A DNA stretch of 64,000 bases from Streptomyces sp. AP-93. Lineage in GTDB: Bacteria > Actinomycetota > Actinomycetes > Streptomycetales > Streptomycetaceae. The first letter of the stretch is position 1. The number at the start of each line of letters is the position of its first letter. The translations under genes and the position numbers were made by a program. The notes beneath the pieces are model-generated. The model was not told the origin of the DNA, did not search any database, and saw only the letters and a program-made list of their open reading frames with translations. The stretch is from assembly GCF_022808175.1 (NCBI RefSeq), contig NZ_JALGBX010000001.1:186001-250000 (forward strand), given 5' to 3'. This document shows, piece after piece, positions 1 to 8,446 of the stretch.

Positions 1-712
1 CGAGCTTCTTGTCCGCGTCGTCGATCTTGTTCTCGGCGAAGAGGGACTTCTCCAGCTTGTGCCAGCCGGTCCACTCCTGGCCCGGCTCCAGGCCGTCCTC
101 GCGGACGTCGACCTTCGGGTCGATGTCACCGAAGGACTCGGCGACCGGCTCCGTGCGCTCCCAGCCGATCCGCGAGGGGGCGTACGCCTTCTTCGCGGCC
201 TCGACGTCGCCGGCCTTGACCGCGTCCGCGAAGGCCTGCGCCTTGGGAATGGTCCCGTCGGCCTGCTCCTGCACGTACTTGCGGTACGCGGCGACCGCGG
301 CGTCCGCCTCGGGGCTGCGCTTCAGGGCGGTGCCCGTGCCGGTGGCCTTGACCTGCTGGCGGATGCCGTCGCCCTTCATGCCGGGCTTGCAGGCGATCTC
401 GTAGTCGCCCGCCTTGAGCTCGGCGGTGATGGTGGCCTTGGTGCCCGGGCCGATGTTCTCGCGCTCGGTGACGATGCGGTCGTCGGGGAACAGGACGTAG
501 AGCTCGGTGACCTTGGAGCCCTTGTTCTCGACCTCGATGGTGACCTTGCCCGCCGGGAACTCCTTCGCGGAGACCTCGCAGGCCGAGTCGGAGGCCGCCA
601 CCTTGATGGTGCCGTCGCCGGACGCGTCGCTCTTCTCGGAGCAGCCGGTGACCGCGGTGAGGGCGGCCACGACGGCTGCCGCGGTGACGACGGTGAGGCG
701 GGCGGGGCGCAT
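1..712 (-). CDS. efeO: EfeO-type iron uptake lipoprotein (cut by left window edge)
   Basis: Periplasmic/extracytoplasmic component of the EfeUOB iron uptake system. The frame opens with ATG at 712, preceded by AGGAG, and stays open to the left edge, so the C-terminus is missing. The first ~25 residues form a lipoprotein signal ending in a TGC lipobox. Next comes a cupredoxin-like domain (about residues 35-110), then the start of the M75 peptidase/imelysin-like domain, which carries the HxxE metal motif (WHKLEK). That domain order is the EfeO signature. The gene is transcribed leftwards, downstream of hmuV on the same strand but 186 bp away with its own iron box, so it is probably iron-repressed separately. 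efeB and efeU would be expected further left. Confidence 0.9.
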   Translation of the reverse strand, partial: MRPARLTVVTAAAVVAALTAVTGCSEKSDASGDGTIKVAASDSACEVSAKEFPAGKVTIEVENKGSKVTELYVLFPDDRIVTERENIGPGTKATITAELKAGDYEIACKPGMKGDGIRQQVKATGTGTALKRSPEADAAVAAYRKYVQEQADGTIPKAQAFADAVKAGDVEAAKKAYAPSRIGWERTEPVAESFGDIDPKVDVREDGLEPGQEWTGWHKLEKSLFAENKIDDADKKL

Positions 713-788
713 AGGGGGCTCCTGGCAGTCTGGCGTTCGGCAGACGGCCGCCCCGATCGGGTGAGGCGGCCGGTGAGGCGGACCTAAC

Positions 789-807
789 TTAGCCGAGGCT
801 TACCTCA
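789..807. promoter_or_regulatory. Iron box (DmdR/IdeR-type operator) upstream of efeO
   Basis: TTAGCCGAGGCTTACCTCA matches 14 of 19 positions of the DtxR-family consensus TTAGGTTAGGCTAACCTAA. It lies about 80 bp upstream of the efeO start, where an iron-dependent repressor would block transcription. Repressor identity is inferred from Streptomyces DmdR1/DtxR biology. Confidence 0.65.
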
Positions 808-898
808 CCCATACCCGCACGTCCAGTGATTCGGCCCACACATGCGGGGGCCGGACACGGGGCTGTTACGGACGCCCCACGCCGCCCCCATGACCGGG

Positions 899-1822
899 TC
901 AAGCCGAGGTCAAACCCCCGTGGCCGTTCCGTACGGCGGAACGGCCGGCTCCCGGTGTCCGCGGCTCGCCGTCCCGTACGGGGACCACCAGGGGCGCCCC
1001 GGTCCGCGGGTGCGGGAGGACTTCCACCGACTGGCGGTAGACCCGGCTCAGCAGCCCGTCCTCGAACACCTCCGCGGGCGGGCCGTCCACCGCGATCCGG
1101 CCCTCGTGCAGCACGGCGACCCGGTCCGCGTACGCCGCCGCCAGGCCCAGGTCGTGCAGGACCACCACGACCCCGTCCCCGGCCGCCGCCCGCTCCCGGC
1201 AGATCCGCAGCACCAGCTCCTGGTGGCGCAGGTCCAGGGCCGCCGTCGGCTCGTCGAGCAGCAGCAGCGGGGCCCGCTGCGCCAGTACGCGGGCCAGCGC
1301 GACCCGGGCCCGCTCCCCGCCGGAGAGCGCCGAGAACGGGCGGGCCGCGAAGCCCGTCACCTCGGTGGCGGCCATGGCGGAGGCCACCGCCTCCTCGTCG
1401 GAGTCGGCCAGTTCGGTGGCCGCCCAGGGGGCGCGGCCCATCCGTACGACGTCCTCCACAGGGAAAGGGAAGGCCAGTGCCGCCGATTGGGGGAGCACCG
1501 CCCGGCGCAGGGCCAGCTCGGGGGCCGGCCAGTCGCCCACCGGGCGCCCGTCGATCCGCACTTCGCCGGCGGCGGCCGGCAGGTCCGCGGAGAGGGCCGC
1601 CAGGAGGGTGGACTTGCCCGCGCCGTTCGGCCCGACCAGGGCCAGCACCTCACCGGCCCGCACGGTCAGCCCGATCCCGGCGAGCACCTCGCGCCCACCG
1701 AGCCGTACGCGCAGGTCCGTGACCTCGGCGAGCGGCGCACCGGGGGCCGGCCGGGCCGGAACGGCGCGCTTGTTCCCGCGAAGGCGGAGTGCGGCGAGAC
1801 CGGAACGCAGCCGGACGCTCAT
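899..1822 (-). CDS. hmuV: Heme ABC transporter ATP-binding protein
   Basis: Cytoplasmic ATPase energising heme import, 307 residues. Motifs in order: Walker A GPNGAGKST, a Q-loop region, ABC signature LSGGE, Walker B LLLLDEPTAALD, and a switch His in VVLHDLG. This is the FecE/HmuV subtype used by iron-siderophore and heme importers. The ATG at 1822 overlaps the permease stop by 4 bp (ATGA), indicating translational coupling. The assignment to heme rather than siderophore rests on the neighbouring HtaA and heme oxygenase genes. A 10-bp stem (922-931 with 937-946) lies inside the 3' coding end and might act as an intragenic termination or processing signal. Confidence 0.92.
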   Translation of the reverse strand: MSVRLRSGLAALRLRGNKRAVPARPAPGAPLAEVTDLRVRLGGREVLAGIGLTVRAGEVLALVGPNGAGKSTLLAALSADLPAAAGEVRIDGRPVGDWPAPELALRRAVLPQSAALAFPFPVEDVVRMGRAPWAATELADSDEEAVASAMAATEVTGFAARPFSALSGGERARVALARVLAQRAPLLLLDEPTAALDLRHQELVLRICRERAAAGDGVVVVLHDLGLAAAYADRVAVLHEGRIAVDGPPAEVFEDGLLSRVYRQSVEVLPHPRTGAPLVVPVRDGEPRTPGAGRSAVRNGHGGLTSA

Positions 1823-2958
1823 GCCCAGCCTCCTTGCTTGCGACGGGTGCGGCGCAGCAGCCAGAAGAAGAACGGGCTGCCGAGCAGGGCGGTCAGGACA
1901 CCGAGCGGCAGCTCGGCGGGCTGGGCGAGGGTCCGCGCGGCCAGGTCTCCGGCGACCAGCACCACGGCTCCGGCGAGCGCGCTGCCCGGCACCAGGAACC
2001 GGTGGCCCGGACCGTTGGCCATGCGCAGCAGGTGCGGCACGAGCAGCCCGACGAAGCTGATGATCCCGGCCACCGCGACGGCCGCCGCGGTGAGCAGCGC
2101 GACGAGCAGGATCAGCGCGAGCCGCAGCCGCTCCACGTCGACGCCGAGGTGGCGGGCGGGGCGCTCGCCGAGGGACAGCAGGTCCAGCTTGCGGGAGTAG
2201 AAGGGGGCGAGGGCCAGGCCGGCCAGCGCGCAGGGCAGGACGGCGAGCACCTTGGGCCAGGTGGCCTGGGCGAGGGAGCCGAGCTGCCAGAAGGTGATCT
2301 GGTTCACCTGGCCGCTGTCCGCGAAGAAGATGAACAGGCCGATCAGGGCGCCCGCGAAGGCGTTGACGGCGATGCCCGTCAGGATGAGGGTGACGACCTC
2401 GGTCTTCCCGCCGTTGCGGGAGAGCAGGTAGACGGCGCCGACGGTGATCAGCCCCGCGACGAACGCGCAGGCGGTGATGGTCCAGTTGCCGAAGAAGCTC
2501 AGGCCCAGCCCGATCGCGGCGACCGCCCCGACGGCCGCGCCCGCCGAGATCCCGATGACTCCGGGCTCGGCCAGGGGGTTGCCGAACACCCCCTGCATCA
2601 GCGCCCCGGCGCAGCCGAGGCTGGCCCCGACGAGCAGGGCGAGCACCACGCGCGGCAGCCGTACGTTCCACAGCACGCTCTCCCCGACCCGGTCGAGGGC
2701 GGCGCCCCCGAGCCCGAGGCGGTGCTGCACCGACCCGATCACTTCCCCGAGCGGGATCTCGTAGGCACCCACCCCGGCGGAGACCAGCGCGAGCAGCACG
2801 AGTACCGCGGCCAGGGCGCCGGTGAGCCAGGCGGAACCCCACCGCCGCCGGGGCGGTGCGCCGGCGGCGGTGGGGGCGGCCCGGGACGCCGCCGGCTCGG
2901 GAGCGGGAAGGGGGTCCGCTCCGGGCGGCGTCCCGGGGGCTTCGTAGGAGAGGGACAC
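1819..2958 (-). CDS. hmuU: Heme ABC transporter permease (FecCD family)
   Basis: Membrane permease of the FecCD/BtuC family, 379 residues, with about ten hydrophobic helices after a ~45-residue proline/alanine-rich cytoplasmic N-terminus. Conserved FecCD stretches are visible: GEVIGSVQHRLGL near the start, the G-x-x-x-G-rich PLAEPGVIGISAGA loop, and SFVGLLVPHLLR near the C-terminus. It probably starts at GTG 2958, one base after the hmuT stop, so hmuT-hmuU-hmuV form one tightly packed operon. The channel would receive heme from HmuT and be driven by HmuV. Confidence 0.92.
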   Translation of the reverse strand: MSLSYEAPGTPPGADPLPAPEPAASRAAPTAAGAPPRRRWGSAWLTGALAAVLVLLALVSAGVGAYEIPLGEVIGSVQHRLGLGGAALDRVGESVLWNVRLPRVVLALLVGASLGCAGALMQGVFGNPLAEPGVIGISAGAAVGAVAAIGLGLSFFGNWTITACAFVAGLITVGAVYLLSRNGGKTEVVTLILTGIAVNAFAGALIGLFIFFADSGQVNQITFWQLGSLAQATWPKVLAVLPCALAGLALAPFYSRKLDLLSLGERPARHLGVDVERLRLALILLVALLTAAAVAVAGIISFVGLLVPHLLRMANGPGHRFLVPGSALAGAVVLVAGDLAARTLAQPAELPLGVLTALLGSPFFFWLLRRTRRKQGGWA

Positions 2959-2959
2959 G

Positions 2960-3952
2960 TCAGGAGGCCTTGCCGTAGAGCTGGGTGATGAGGGAGGTCA
3001 GGACCTGGTCGGTGCGCGGGCCGTAGTTGAGCAGCACCCCGTCGTCGACGGTGATCACCCGCCGGTCCATGCCGGCCGGGGTCTGGGCCACGCCCGGGAT
3101 CTTGACCAGCCCGTCGACGCCGCCGACGGACTCCAGGCCCTTGGACATGACGAGGATCGCGTCGGGCGCGGCGGCCGCCAGGGCCTCGCTGGTGATCGGG
3201 GTGAAGTCCTTGCCGAGCCCCGACTCCGGGCCCGTGTCCAGCGCGCCGGCCGCCTCCAGCAGGGAACCGGCGCCGGAGTCGGAGCCGCCCATCAGGTACA
3301 CGGAGGCCGTGCCGCGCAGGTAGAGGAAGGCCACGCGCGGCTTCTTGCCCGAGGCGGGCAGGGCCTTGCGGGCGGCGGCGATGCGGGCGGCGGTGCGCTG
3401 GTTCAGCTGCGCGCCGGCCTCCTTGACGCCCAGTGCGGCGGCGACGGCATCGGTCCGCTTCGCCACGTCGTCCAGGGACTTGGCCGGGGCCACCACCAGG
3501 AGGGGGATGCCCGCGTCCCGGATCTGCTGGATCGCCTCGGCGGGGCCGGTCGTGGTCTCGGCCAGCACCAGGGTCGGACGCAGCGACAGCACGCTCTCGG
3601 CGGAGACGTCGTGGCCCCGCGTCACCACCGGGAGGTCCGCCGCCTGTTCGAAGGTGGCGGTGATGTCCTTGGCGACGACCTTGGGGCCGAGTCCGAGGGT
3701 GTACACGATCTCGTTGAGGCCGCCCGTCAGCGGCACCACCCGATCCGCCGAGGTGACGGTCACCCGGGCGCCGTCCGCCGAGGCCACGGTCGCCGGAAGG
3801 ACGGGTACGGGCGCCGGGGCGAGCGGGTCCACCCGGTCCGGGACGGCCGGGGCGCCCGCTCCGGTGGCGGGGGAGGGGGTGGCCGTACCTCCGCAGGCGC
3901 TCACGCCGAGTGCCAGGACCACGGAGGTCAGGGCGACGGCGAAGCGGGACAT
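2960..3952 (-). CDS. hmuT: Heme ABC transporter substrate-binding lipoprotein
   Basis: Extracytoplasmic, membrane-anchored heme-binding protein, 330 residues from the chosen ATG at 3952. That start gives a classic lipoprotein signal with lipobox VSAC around residue 19. An in-frame start at 4048 would add 32 residues with no signal character. After a Pro/Ala-rich spacer comes the class III periplasmic binding fold typical of HmuT (GGLNEIVYTLGLG, then SAESVLSLRPTLVL). First gene of the hmuTUV operon, divergent from the HtaA gene with a shared iron box between them. The heme substrate is inferred from family resemblance and neighbours. Confidence 0.9.
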   Translation of the reverse strand: MSRFAVALTSVVLALGVSACGGTATPSPATGAGAPAVPDRVDPLAPAPVPVLPATVASADGARVTVTSADRVVPLTGGLNEIVYTLGLGPKVVAKDITATFEQAADLPVVTRGHDVSAESVLSLRPTLVLAETTTGPAEAIQQIRDAGIPLLVVAPAKSLDDVAKRTDAVAAALGVKEAGAQLNQRTAARIAAARKALPASGKKPRVAFLYLRGTASVYLMGGSDSGAGSLLEAAGALDTGPESGLGKDFTPITSEALAAAAPDAILVMSKGLESVGGVDGLVKIPGVAQTPAGMDRRVITVDDGVLLNYGPRTDQVLTSLITQLYGKAS

Positions 3953-4089
3953 GCGGGTTGACGCGGCGGGCGTAGGCACGAAGGCACCGTCCTGATCGTC
4001 CGACTGGAAGCGGGAGTGGCTGGAGAGGGGTCCCGGTTCACAGTTCAAGTTCCGGGTGCCGGGGGGTTTCCCGCCTGGCCGGATGTAGC

Positions 4090-4108
4090 TTAGGTTAGCC
4101 TAACCTCG
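4090..4108. promoter_or_regulatory. Iron box shared by divergent hmuT and htaA
   Basis: TTAGGTTAGCCTAACCTCG is a near-perfect DtxR/DmdR iron box; its 15-bp core AGGTTAGCCTAACCT is palindromic except at the centre. It lies 138 bp upstream of the hmuT start and 27 bp upstream of the htaA start, so one bound repressor dimer could control both directions. Confidence 0.88.
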
Positions 4109-4134
4109 TCTGCTAGACCCTGGAGGGGACATTC

Positions 4135-5625
4135 ATGTCCGCAAGACCCGCCCGTGCTTCCGCCGTCGCCCTGCTGGCGACCCTGGCGGCCCTGCTGGGA
4201 GCCGTCCTGCTTCCGGCGACCGCCGCCCAGGCGGCGGACCGCACCGTGGAGGGCGGGCGGCTCGACTGGGGCATTAAATCCTCCTTCCAGAGTTACGTCA
4301 CCGGCCCGGTGGCAAAAGGCGGGTTCAAGCTGAAGGGCGGAGCCGCCACCGCCGGCGGCAGCCTGTTCCGCTTCCACTCCGCGAACGGCTCCTACGACCC
4401 GGACAGCGGCGCCCTGCAGGCCTCCTTCAGCGGCGGCGTCACCTTCCAGGGCCACCAGAAGCCGGACGGCACGTACGAGCTGGACATGAGCGTCAGCCGC
4501 CCCACCGTCAAGATCAGCGGCGGCAGCGGCACCCTCTACGTGGACGTCTCCAGCAAGGCCAAGGAGGGCGGAGCGGTCACCACCGCCTCCCAGGTCCCCT
4601 TCGCCAAGCTGGGCCTGGGCGGGGTGAACATGAAGGGCGGCGGCAGCCCGATCGCCCTCGCCAACATCCCGGCCACCCTCACCGACCAGGGCGCCAAGGC
4701 CTTCGCCGGCTACTACGCGGCGGGCGCCCAGCTCGACCCGGTCTCGCTCTCCGTGGACGTCAAGGCCGCGGCTCCCGCGGCCGGACAGTCCGCGTCGCCG
4801 GCGCCCTCGCCGAGCACTCCGGCCGCCTCCCAGTCCCCGCAGGCCGCCGGGCAGTTCACCGACGCCGCCGTGGACTGGGGGGTGCGGCGCACCTTCCGCG
4901 AGTATGTCTCCGGCTCCATCGGCCAGGGCAAGTGGGAGCTGGCCGAAGGCGCCCAGGACGGCGGCGCGCTGTTCCGCTTCCCGCAGGGCAAGGGCGCGTA
5001 CGACGGCGCGAAGGGCACCCTTGACGCCGCTTTCGCCGGCTCCGTGCACTTCACCGGGGCTCACCTCGACCTGAAGCTGGCGAAGGTCACCGCCAAGGTG
5101 GAGAACGGCAAGGGCGTGCTCTTCGCCGACGTCACCACCGGCACGGACACCAAGCCCGCCGTCCCGCTCGTGGAGTTCGACGCCAAGGGCCTCAAGACCG
5201 AGGGCGGCCTCGCCACCCTCACCGAAGCCCCGGCCACCCTGACCGAGGGCGGAGCCCAGGCCTTCAACTCCATGGCCGCGTTTTCTATGTATGCGGCCGG
5301 CACCGAGATGGACCCCGTCTCCCTCGCGGTCGCCCTCGACGGAGCCGCGAAGCTCCCGGCCCTCCCGAACCTCGGCTCGACGGCCACCCCCGCAGCCCCG
5401 CCGGCCCCGGCTCCGGCCGACGCCGCGAAGGCGGACGAGTCCTCGAACACCGGCCTGTACGCCGCCCTCGCGGTGGCCGTCCTCGTCCTCGCGGGCGGAG
5501 CGGCCTTCCTGGTCCTGCGCAACCGCCGCAAGGAAGCCGCCGCGACCCCGGCCGCCGCCGGCTCCGCCGTCCCCTCCGACTCCCCGGACTCCACCGGGCC
5601 TGCCGGTGCCGGTCCGCGGGACTGA
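4135..5625 (+). CDS. htaA: HtaA-domain heme-binding surface protein (two HtaA domains, membrane anchor)
   Basis: Secreted hemoprotein of the HtaA family known from corynebacterial heme uptake, 496 residues. It has a signal peptide to about residue 34 (AQA-AD). Two HtaA domains follow, each opening with the conserved W-G-(I/V)-(K/R)-x-x-F-x-x-Y pattern: LDWGIKSSFQSYV at ~38 and VDWGVRRTFREYV near 247. A Ser/Pro linker separates them. A single membrane helix at about 441-462 is followed by a basic tail. There is no LPxTG or LAxTG motif, so it should stay membrane-anchored, unlike its neighbour. An iron box lies 27 bp upstream. It probably takes heme from host or environmental proteins and hands it to HmuT. 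Confidence 0.9.
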   Translation: MSARPARASAVALLATLAALLGAVLLPATAAQAADRTVEGGRLDWGIKSSFQSYVTGPVAKGGFKLKGGAATAGGSLFRFHSANGSYDPDSGALQASFSGGVTFQGHQKPDGTYELDMSVSRPTVKISGGSGTLYVDVSSKAKEGGAVTTASQVPFAKLGLGGVNMKGGGSPIALANIPATLTDQGAKAFAGYYAAGAQLDPVSLSVDVKAAAPAAGQSASPAPSPSTPAASQSPQAAGQFTDAAVDWGVRRTFREYVSGSIGQGKWELAEGAQDGGALFRFPQGKGAYDGAKGTLDAAFAGSVHFTGAHLDLKLAKVTAKVENGKGVLFADVTTGTDTKPAVPLVEFDAKGLKTEGGLATLTEAPATLTEGGAQAFNSMAAFSMYAAGTEMDPVSLAVALDGAAKLPALPNLGSTATPAAPPAPAPADAAKADESSNTGLYAALAVAVLVLAGGAAFLVLRNRRKEAAATPAAAGSAVPSDSPDSTGPAGAGPRD

Positions 5626-5639
5626 CCCCGCGCCCCGAA

Positions 5640-5870
5640 TCCGCACCACCTGCACCACGCACCACCCGCACCACCCGCACCACCGCACGACCCGCACGAC
5701 CCGCACGGCCCGTCCGCTCGCGCTGCCCGCACCACCCGCACGGCCCGCACGGCCCGTCCACCTGCACGACCCGCACGGCCCGTCCGCTCGTGCGGCCCGT
5801 CCACCTGCACCACCCGCACCACCCGCACGACCCGCACTGCCCGCACCACCCGTGCAGCCCGGACCGCCCG
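5640..5870. repeat. Degenerate period-9 GC-rich tandem array between the two HtaA genes
   Basis: This occupies most of the 437-bp gap between the two HtaA genes. About twenty 9-bp units resemble CACCACCCG, CACGACCCG or CACGGCCCG, interspersed with TCCGCTCG variants. Long reading frames cross it on both strands only because the period is a multiple of three; they give low-complexity protein and no gene is supported. Role unknown: possibly slippage-expanded spacer or an RNA processing region. Confidence 0.75.
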
Positions 5871-6062
5871 TCGGCCGGCGCGCAACCGCACCACCCGTAC
5901 GCAGCGCGCCACACGCGCCAGGCCCCGCAGGGCCCCGCACCCCGGGGCCGCGCACGACAGGGCCCCGGACCTCCGGGGCCCGGCTCGGCTCCATCCTGCC
6001 CCGGCAGGCGCCCCGTTCCGTTCATTCCGCCTCCTCGACCCCCGTTTCAGGAGAACCCCGAC

Positions 6063-7550
6063 ATGGCATCGATCCGCCGTCCCATCGCCCTCGCAGCCGC
6101 CGTGGCCACCGCCGCCGCGATAGCCGCCACCGCGTTCGTCCTGCCCGCCACCGCGGCCGGCAACGCACCGGCCGCCCCCGCGGCGCAGGGCGCCCGCGCG
6201 GCGATCCCGGTCGTCGGCGGCACCCTCGACTGGGGCGTCCTGGAGAGCTACCGCACCTACGTCACGACCATCGCCCAGGGCGAGATCACCGTCGCGGACG
6301 GCGCGAAGAAGACCGCCAAGGGCTTCACCTTCGGCTCCGCCACCGGCAAGTACGACCCGGCCACTCACCTCGTGACCGCCGCCTTCAAGGGCAGCGTCAC
6401 CTTCAAGTCGGCCGCGCACCGCTTCGAGGTGAAGCTCGCGAACCTGCGCATCGACACCGGCAAGAAGCTGCTGCTCATCGACGTCACCCGGGACGGCGTG
6501 CTCACGAAGGACGTCGCCTTCGCGAAGGTCGCCTTCGGTGGGCAGTCGATGGCCAACCTGGGCACCATGCTGACCGCCGACGCCGCCAAGCTCCTGGGCT
6601 CGGACACCTACAAGGACAAGCCGGGTGACCCGCTGACGGCCGTACTGGAGTTCCCGCCGCCGCCCTCCCACAGTCCCTCCCCGTCCGCCTCGGCCTCCGC
6701 CTCCGCCTCCGCCTCGGCCTCCGCTTCGCCCTCGCAGAGCGCGTCCCCGTCCGCCTCGGTCTCCGCGTCCCCCTCCCCGTCGAAGCCGGCCTCCCCCTCG
6801 CCCTCCGCCTCCACCAGCTCCCCGGCCACCGGCGGCCCGCAGCAGATCCTCAGCGGCAAGCTGGCCTGGGGCATCAAGGAGTCCTTCCGCAAGTACGTCC
6901 AGAGCGCGGGCGGCACCGTCACCCCCACCGACGGCGCGGTCGCGAACGGCGACAGCTTCGCCTTCGGCGGCGGCAAGGGCACCCTCGACGCCAAGGCGCG
7001 GAAGCTGAACGCCACCTTCGCGGGCAACCTGCGCTTCCAGTACGCGGCCCACGGCATCGACATGACCTTCGGCAACGTCCGCATCAACGCCGAGGGCGAC
7101 AAGGGCACCCTGGTCCTGGACGTCAAGACGGCCGCCGGGGTCAAGGCGAACATCCCCTTCGCCACGCTCGACCTCTCGAAGGCCGACTACAAGACCAAGG
7201 ACGGCGTACTCGCCCTGAACGCGGTGCGCACCGCGCTCACGGCCGAGGGCTCCGCGGCCTTCGCCAACGACACCACCGGCTCGATGTACCCGGTGGGGAC
7301 CCGCGCGGACGACGTCAACCTGACCGTCTCCGTGGACAAGGACGCCGTCCTGCCCCCGGCCGGCACCGGCGGCACCGGCACCACGGGCGGCACCGGCGCC
7401 ACCGGAGGCGGCGGCACCGTCGGAGGCGGCCTCGCCGCCACCGGCGCCGAGATCCCGGCCGGCGCGCTGCTCGGCTCCTCCGCCGCCATCATCGCCGCGG
7501 GCGCGGGCGCGGTCTTCGTCGCGCGCAGGCGCCGCACGGCCCAGAACTGA
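6063..7550 (+). CDS. HtaA-domain heme-binding protein with LAxTG sorting signal
   Basis: Second secreted HtaA protein, 495 residues. The ATG at 6063 follows AGGAGA (6049-6054). There is a signal peptide to ~residue 32, HtaA domain 1 at ~54-195 (LDWGVLESYRTYV), a long Ser/Ala/Pro linker of about 60 residues, and HtaA domain 2 at ~263-425 (LAWGIKESFRKYV). A Gly/Thr-rich spacer leads to LAATG at ~456, a hydrophobic helix and RRRR. This is the LAxTG signal recognised by Streptomyces class E sortases, so the protein is predicted to be covalently attached to peptidoglycan. Paired with the membrane-anchored first HtaA protein, it suggests a wall-to-membrane heme relay. Confidence 0.9.
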   Translation: MASIRRPIALAAAVATAAAIAATAFVLPATAAGNAPAAPAAQGARAAIPVVGGTLDWGVLESYRTYVTTIAQGEITVADGAKKTAKGFTFGSATGKYDPATHLVTAAFKGSVTFKSAAHRFEVKLANLRIDTGKKLLLIDVTRDGVLTKDVAFAKVAFGGQSMANLGTMLTADAAKLLGSDTYKDKPGDPLTAVLEFPPPPSHSPSPSASASASASASASASPSQSASPSASVSASPSPSKPASPSPSASTSSPATGGPQQILSGKLAWGIKESFRKYVQSAGGTVTPTDGAVANGDSFAFGGGKGTLDAKARKLNATFAGNLRFQYAAHGIDMTFGNVRINAEGDKGTLVLDVKTAAGVKANIPFATLDLSKADYKTKDGVLALNAVRTALTAEGSAAFANDTTGSMYPVGTRADDVNLTVSVDKDAVLPPAGTGGTGTTGGTGATGGGGTVGGGLAATGAEIPAGALLGSSAAIIAAGAGAVFVARRRRTAQN

Positions 7551-7569
7551 CCCGTGCTTCAATTCCCGC

Positions 7570-8286
7570 GTGAACGATCTCGACGTCCTGAGGGTCTTCT
7601 GCGCGGGTGACGGCAGCCACGGCAACCTGCTGGGCGTCGTACGCGACGGCCGGTCCTGCCCCGACGACACGTCGCGGCAGGCACTGGCCGCCGAACTGGG
7701 CTACAGCGAGACGGTGTTCGTCGACGATCCCGAGCGCGGGATCGTCGACATCCGCACCCCCGGCACCCGGATGTCCTTCGCGGGGCACCCGCTGGTCGGA
7801 GTCGCGTGGCTGCTCGACATCGAGGAGCTCCAGCCCCCGGCGGGAGCCGTGTGGGCGCGCGACGACGGGGAGTTCACCTGGATCACCGCCCGCCCCGAGT
7901 GGGTCGAGGGCAAGCGCACCGAGCAGTACGCCGATGCCGCCGCGGTCGAGGCGCTGCCCGGCCCGCCGCCGGGCGAGGGCTGGCTGTACGCCTGGGCCTG
8001 GGAGGACGAGGCCGCGGGCCGGATCCGGGCCCGCGGTTTCCCGCGCCGCCCCGACCGGGCGATCGTCGAGGACGAGGCCACCGGCTCGGCGGCGATGCTG
8101 CTGACGGCCGAGCTGAACCGCGCCCTGAACATCACCCAGGGCGCCGGCTCCCAGATCCTCACCGCCCCGGGCCCGGACGGCACCGTAGAAATCGGCGGCC
8201 GCGTCCGCTTCGCCGAATCCAGCCCCGCCGGCGCCACATCCAGCCTCGCCCGGGGGCACCTCCCAGCGGTAGCTGGGGGAGTTTGA
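7570..8286 (+). CDS. PhzF-family isomerase-like protein
   Basis: 238 residues, GTG start, 19 bp after the preceding HtaA gene and probably co-transcribed with it. PhzF family (diaminopimelate epimerase-like fold) features are visible: the putative catalytic Glu in GYSETVFV, SFAGHPLVG, and EDEATGSAA near residue 180. Most family members are 260-300 residues, so this one is short, with a weakly conserved C-terminus. The substrate is unknown. Its position between heme-capture genes and heme oxygenase is suggestive but not proof of a role in heme metabolism. Confidence 0.8.
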   Translation: MNDLDVLRVFCAGDGSHGNLLGVVRDGRSCPDDTSRQALAAELGYSETVFVDDPERGIVDIRTPGTRMSFAGHPLVGVAWLLDIEELQPPAGAVWARDDGEFTWITARPEWVEGKRTEQYADAAAVEALPGPPPGEGWLYAWAWEDEAAGRIRARGFPRRPDRAIVEDEATGSAAMLLTAELNRALNITQGAGSQILTAPGPDGTVEIGGRVRFAESSPAGATSSLARGHLPAVAGGV

Positions 8287-8289
8287 GGC

Positions 8290-8336
8290 GCGGGGTCCGG
8301 GGCGGAGCCCCGTGAGCCCAGGGCGGAGCCCCAGGA
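8290..8336. repeat. Dispersed intergenic repeat, GGGGC-GGA-GCCCC type
   Basis: Two successive short hairpins with GGGGCGGAGCCCC and GGGCGGAGCCCC cores follow GAGGCGCGGGGTCC. The same sequence family recurs at ~32.54-32.62 kb and ~39.35-39.44 kb, always between genes. It probably contributes RNA hairpins. Confidence 0.7.
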
Positions 8337-8390
8337 GCCTAGGTGGCAGCCGTCCGCGCCGCACGCCGCCGTGCCCCGGGGGCGAAGCCC

Positions 8391-8425
8391 GGAAGGGGGT
8401 GGGCCCGATGGGCCCACCCCCTTCC
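8391..8425. terminator. Bidirectional hairpin terminator between PhzF and heme oxygenase genes
   Basis: A perfect 16-bp stem (8391-8406 with 8410-8425) with a 3-nt GAT loop lies between convergent genes. The very stable GC stem without a U-tract is typical of Streptomyces terminators. Confidence 0.85.
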
Positions 8426-8446
8426 CCGTTCAGCCCGCCGCAGGCG

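Noticed and set aside
4090..5994. 634-codon minus-strand frame rich in Gly/Arg over the HtaA gene and its repeat
   Set aside because: Antisense shadow: low complexity, no domain, and it overlaps a well-supported secreted protein.
5061..7670. 869-codon minus-strand frame
   Set aside because: Read-through of high-GC antisense sequence across two HtaA genes; no recognisable domain.
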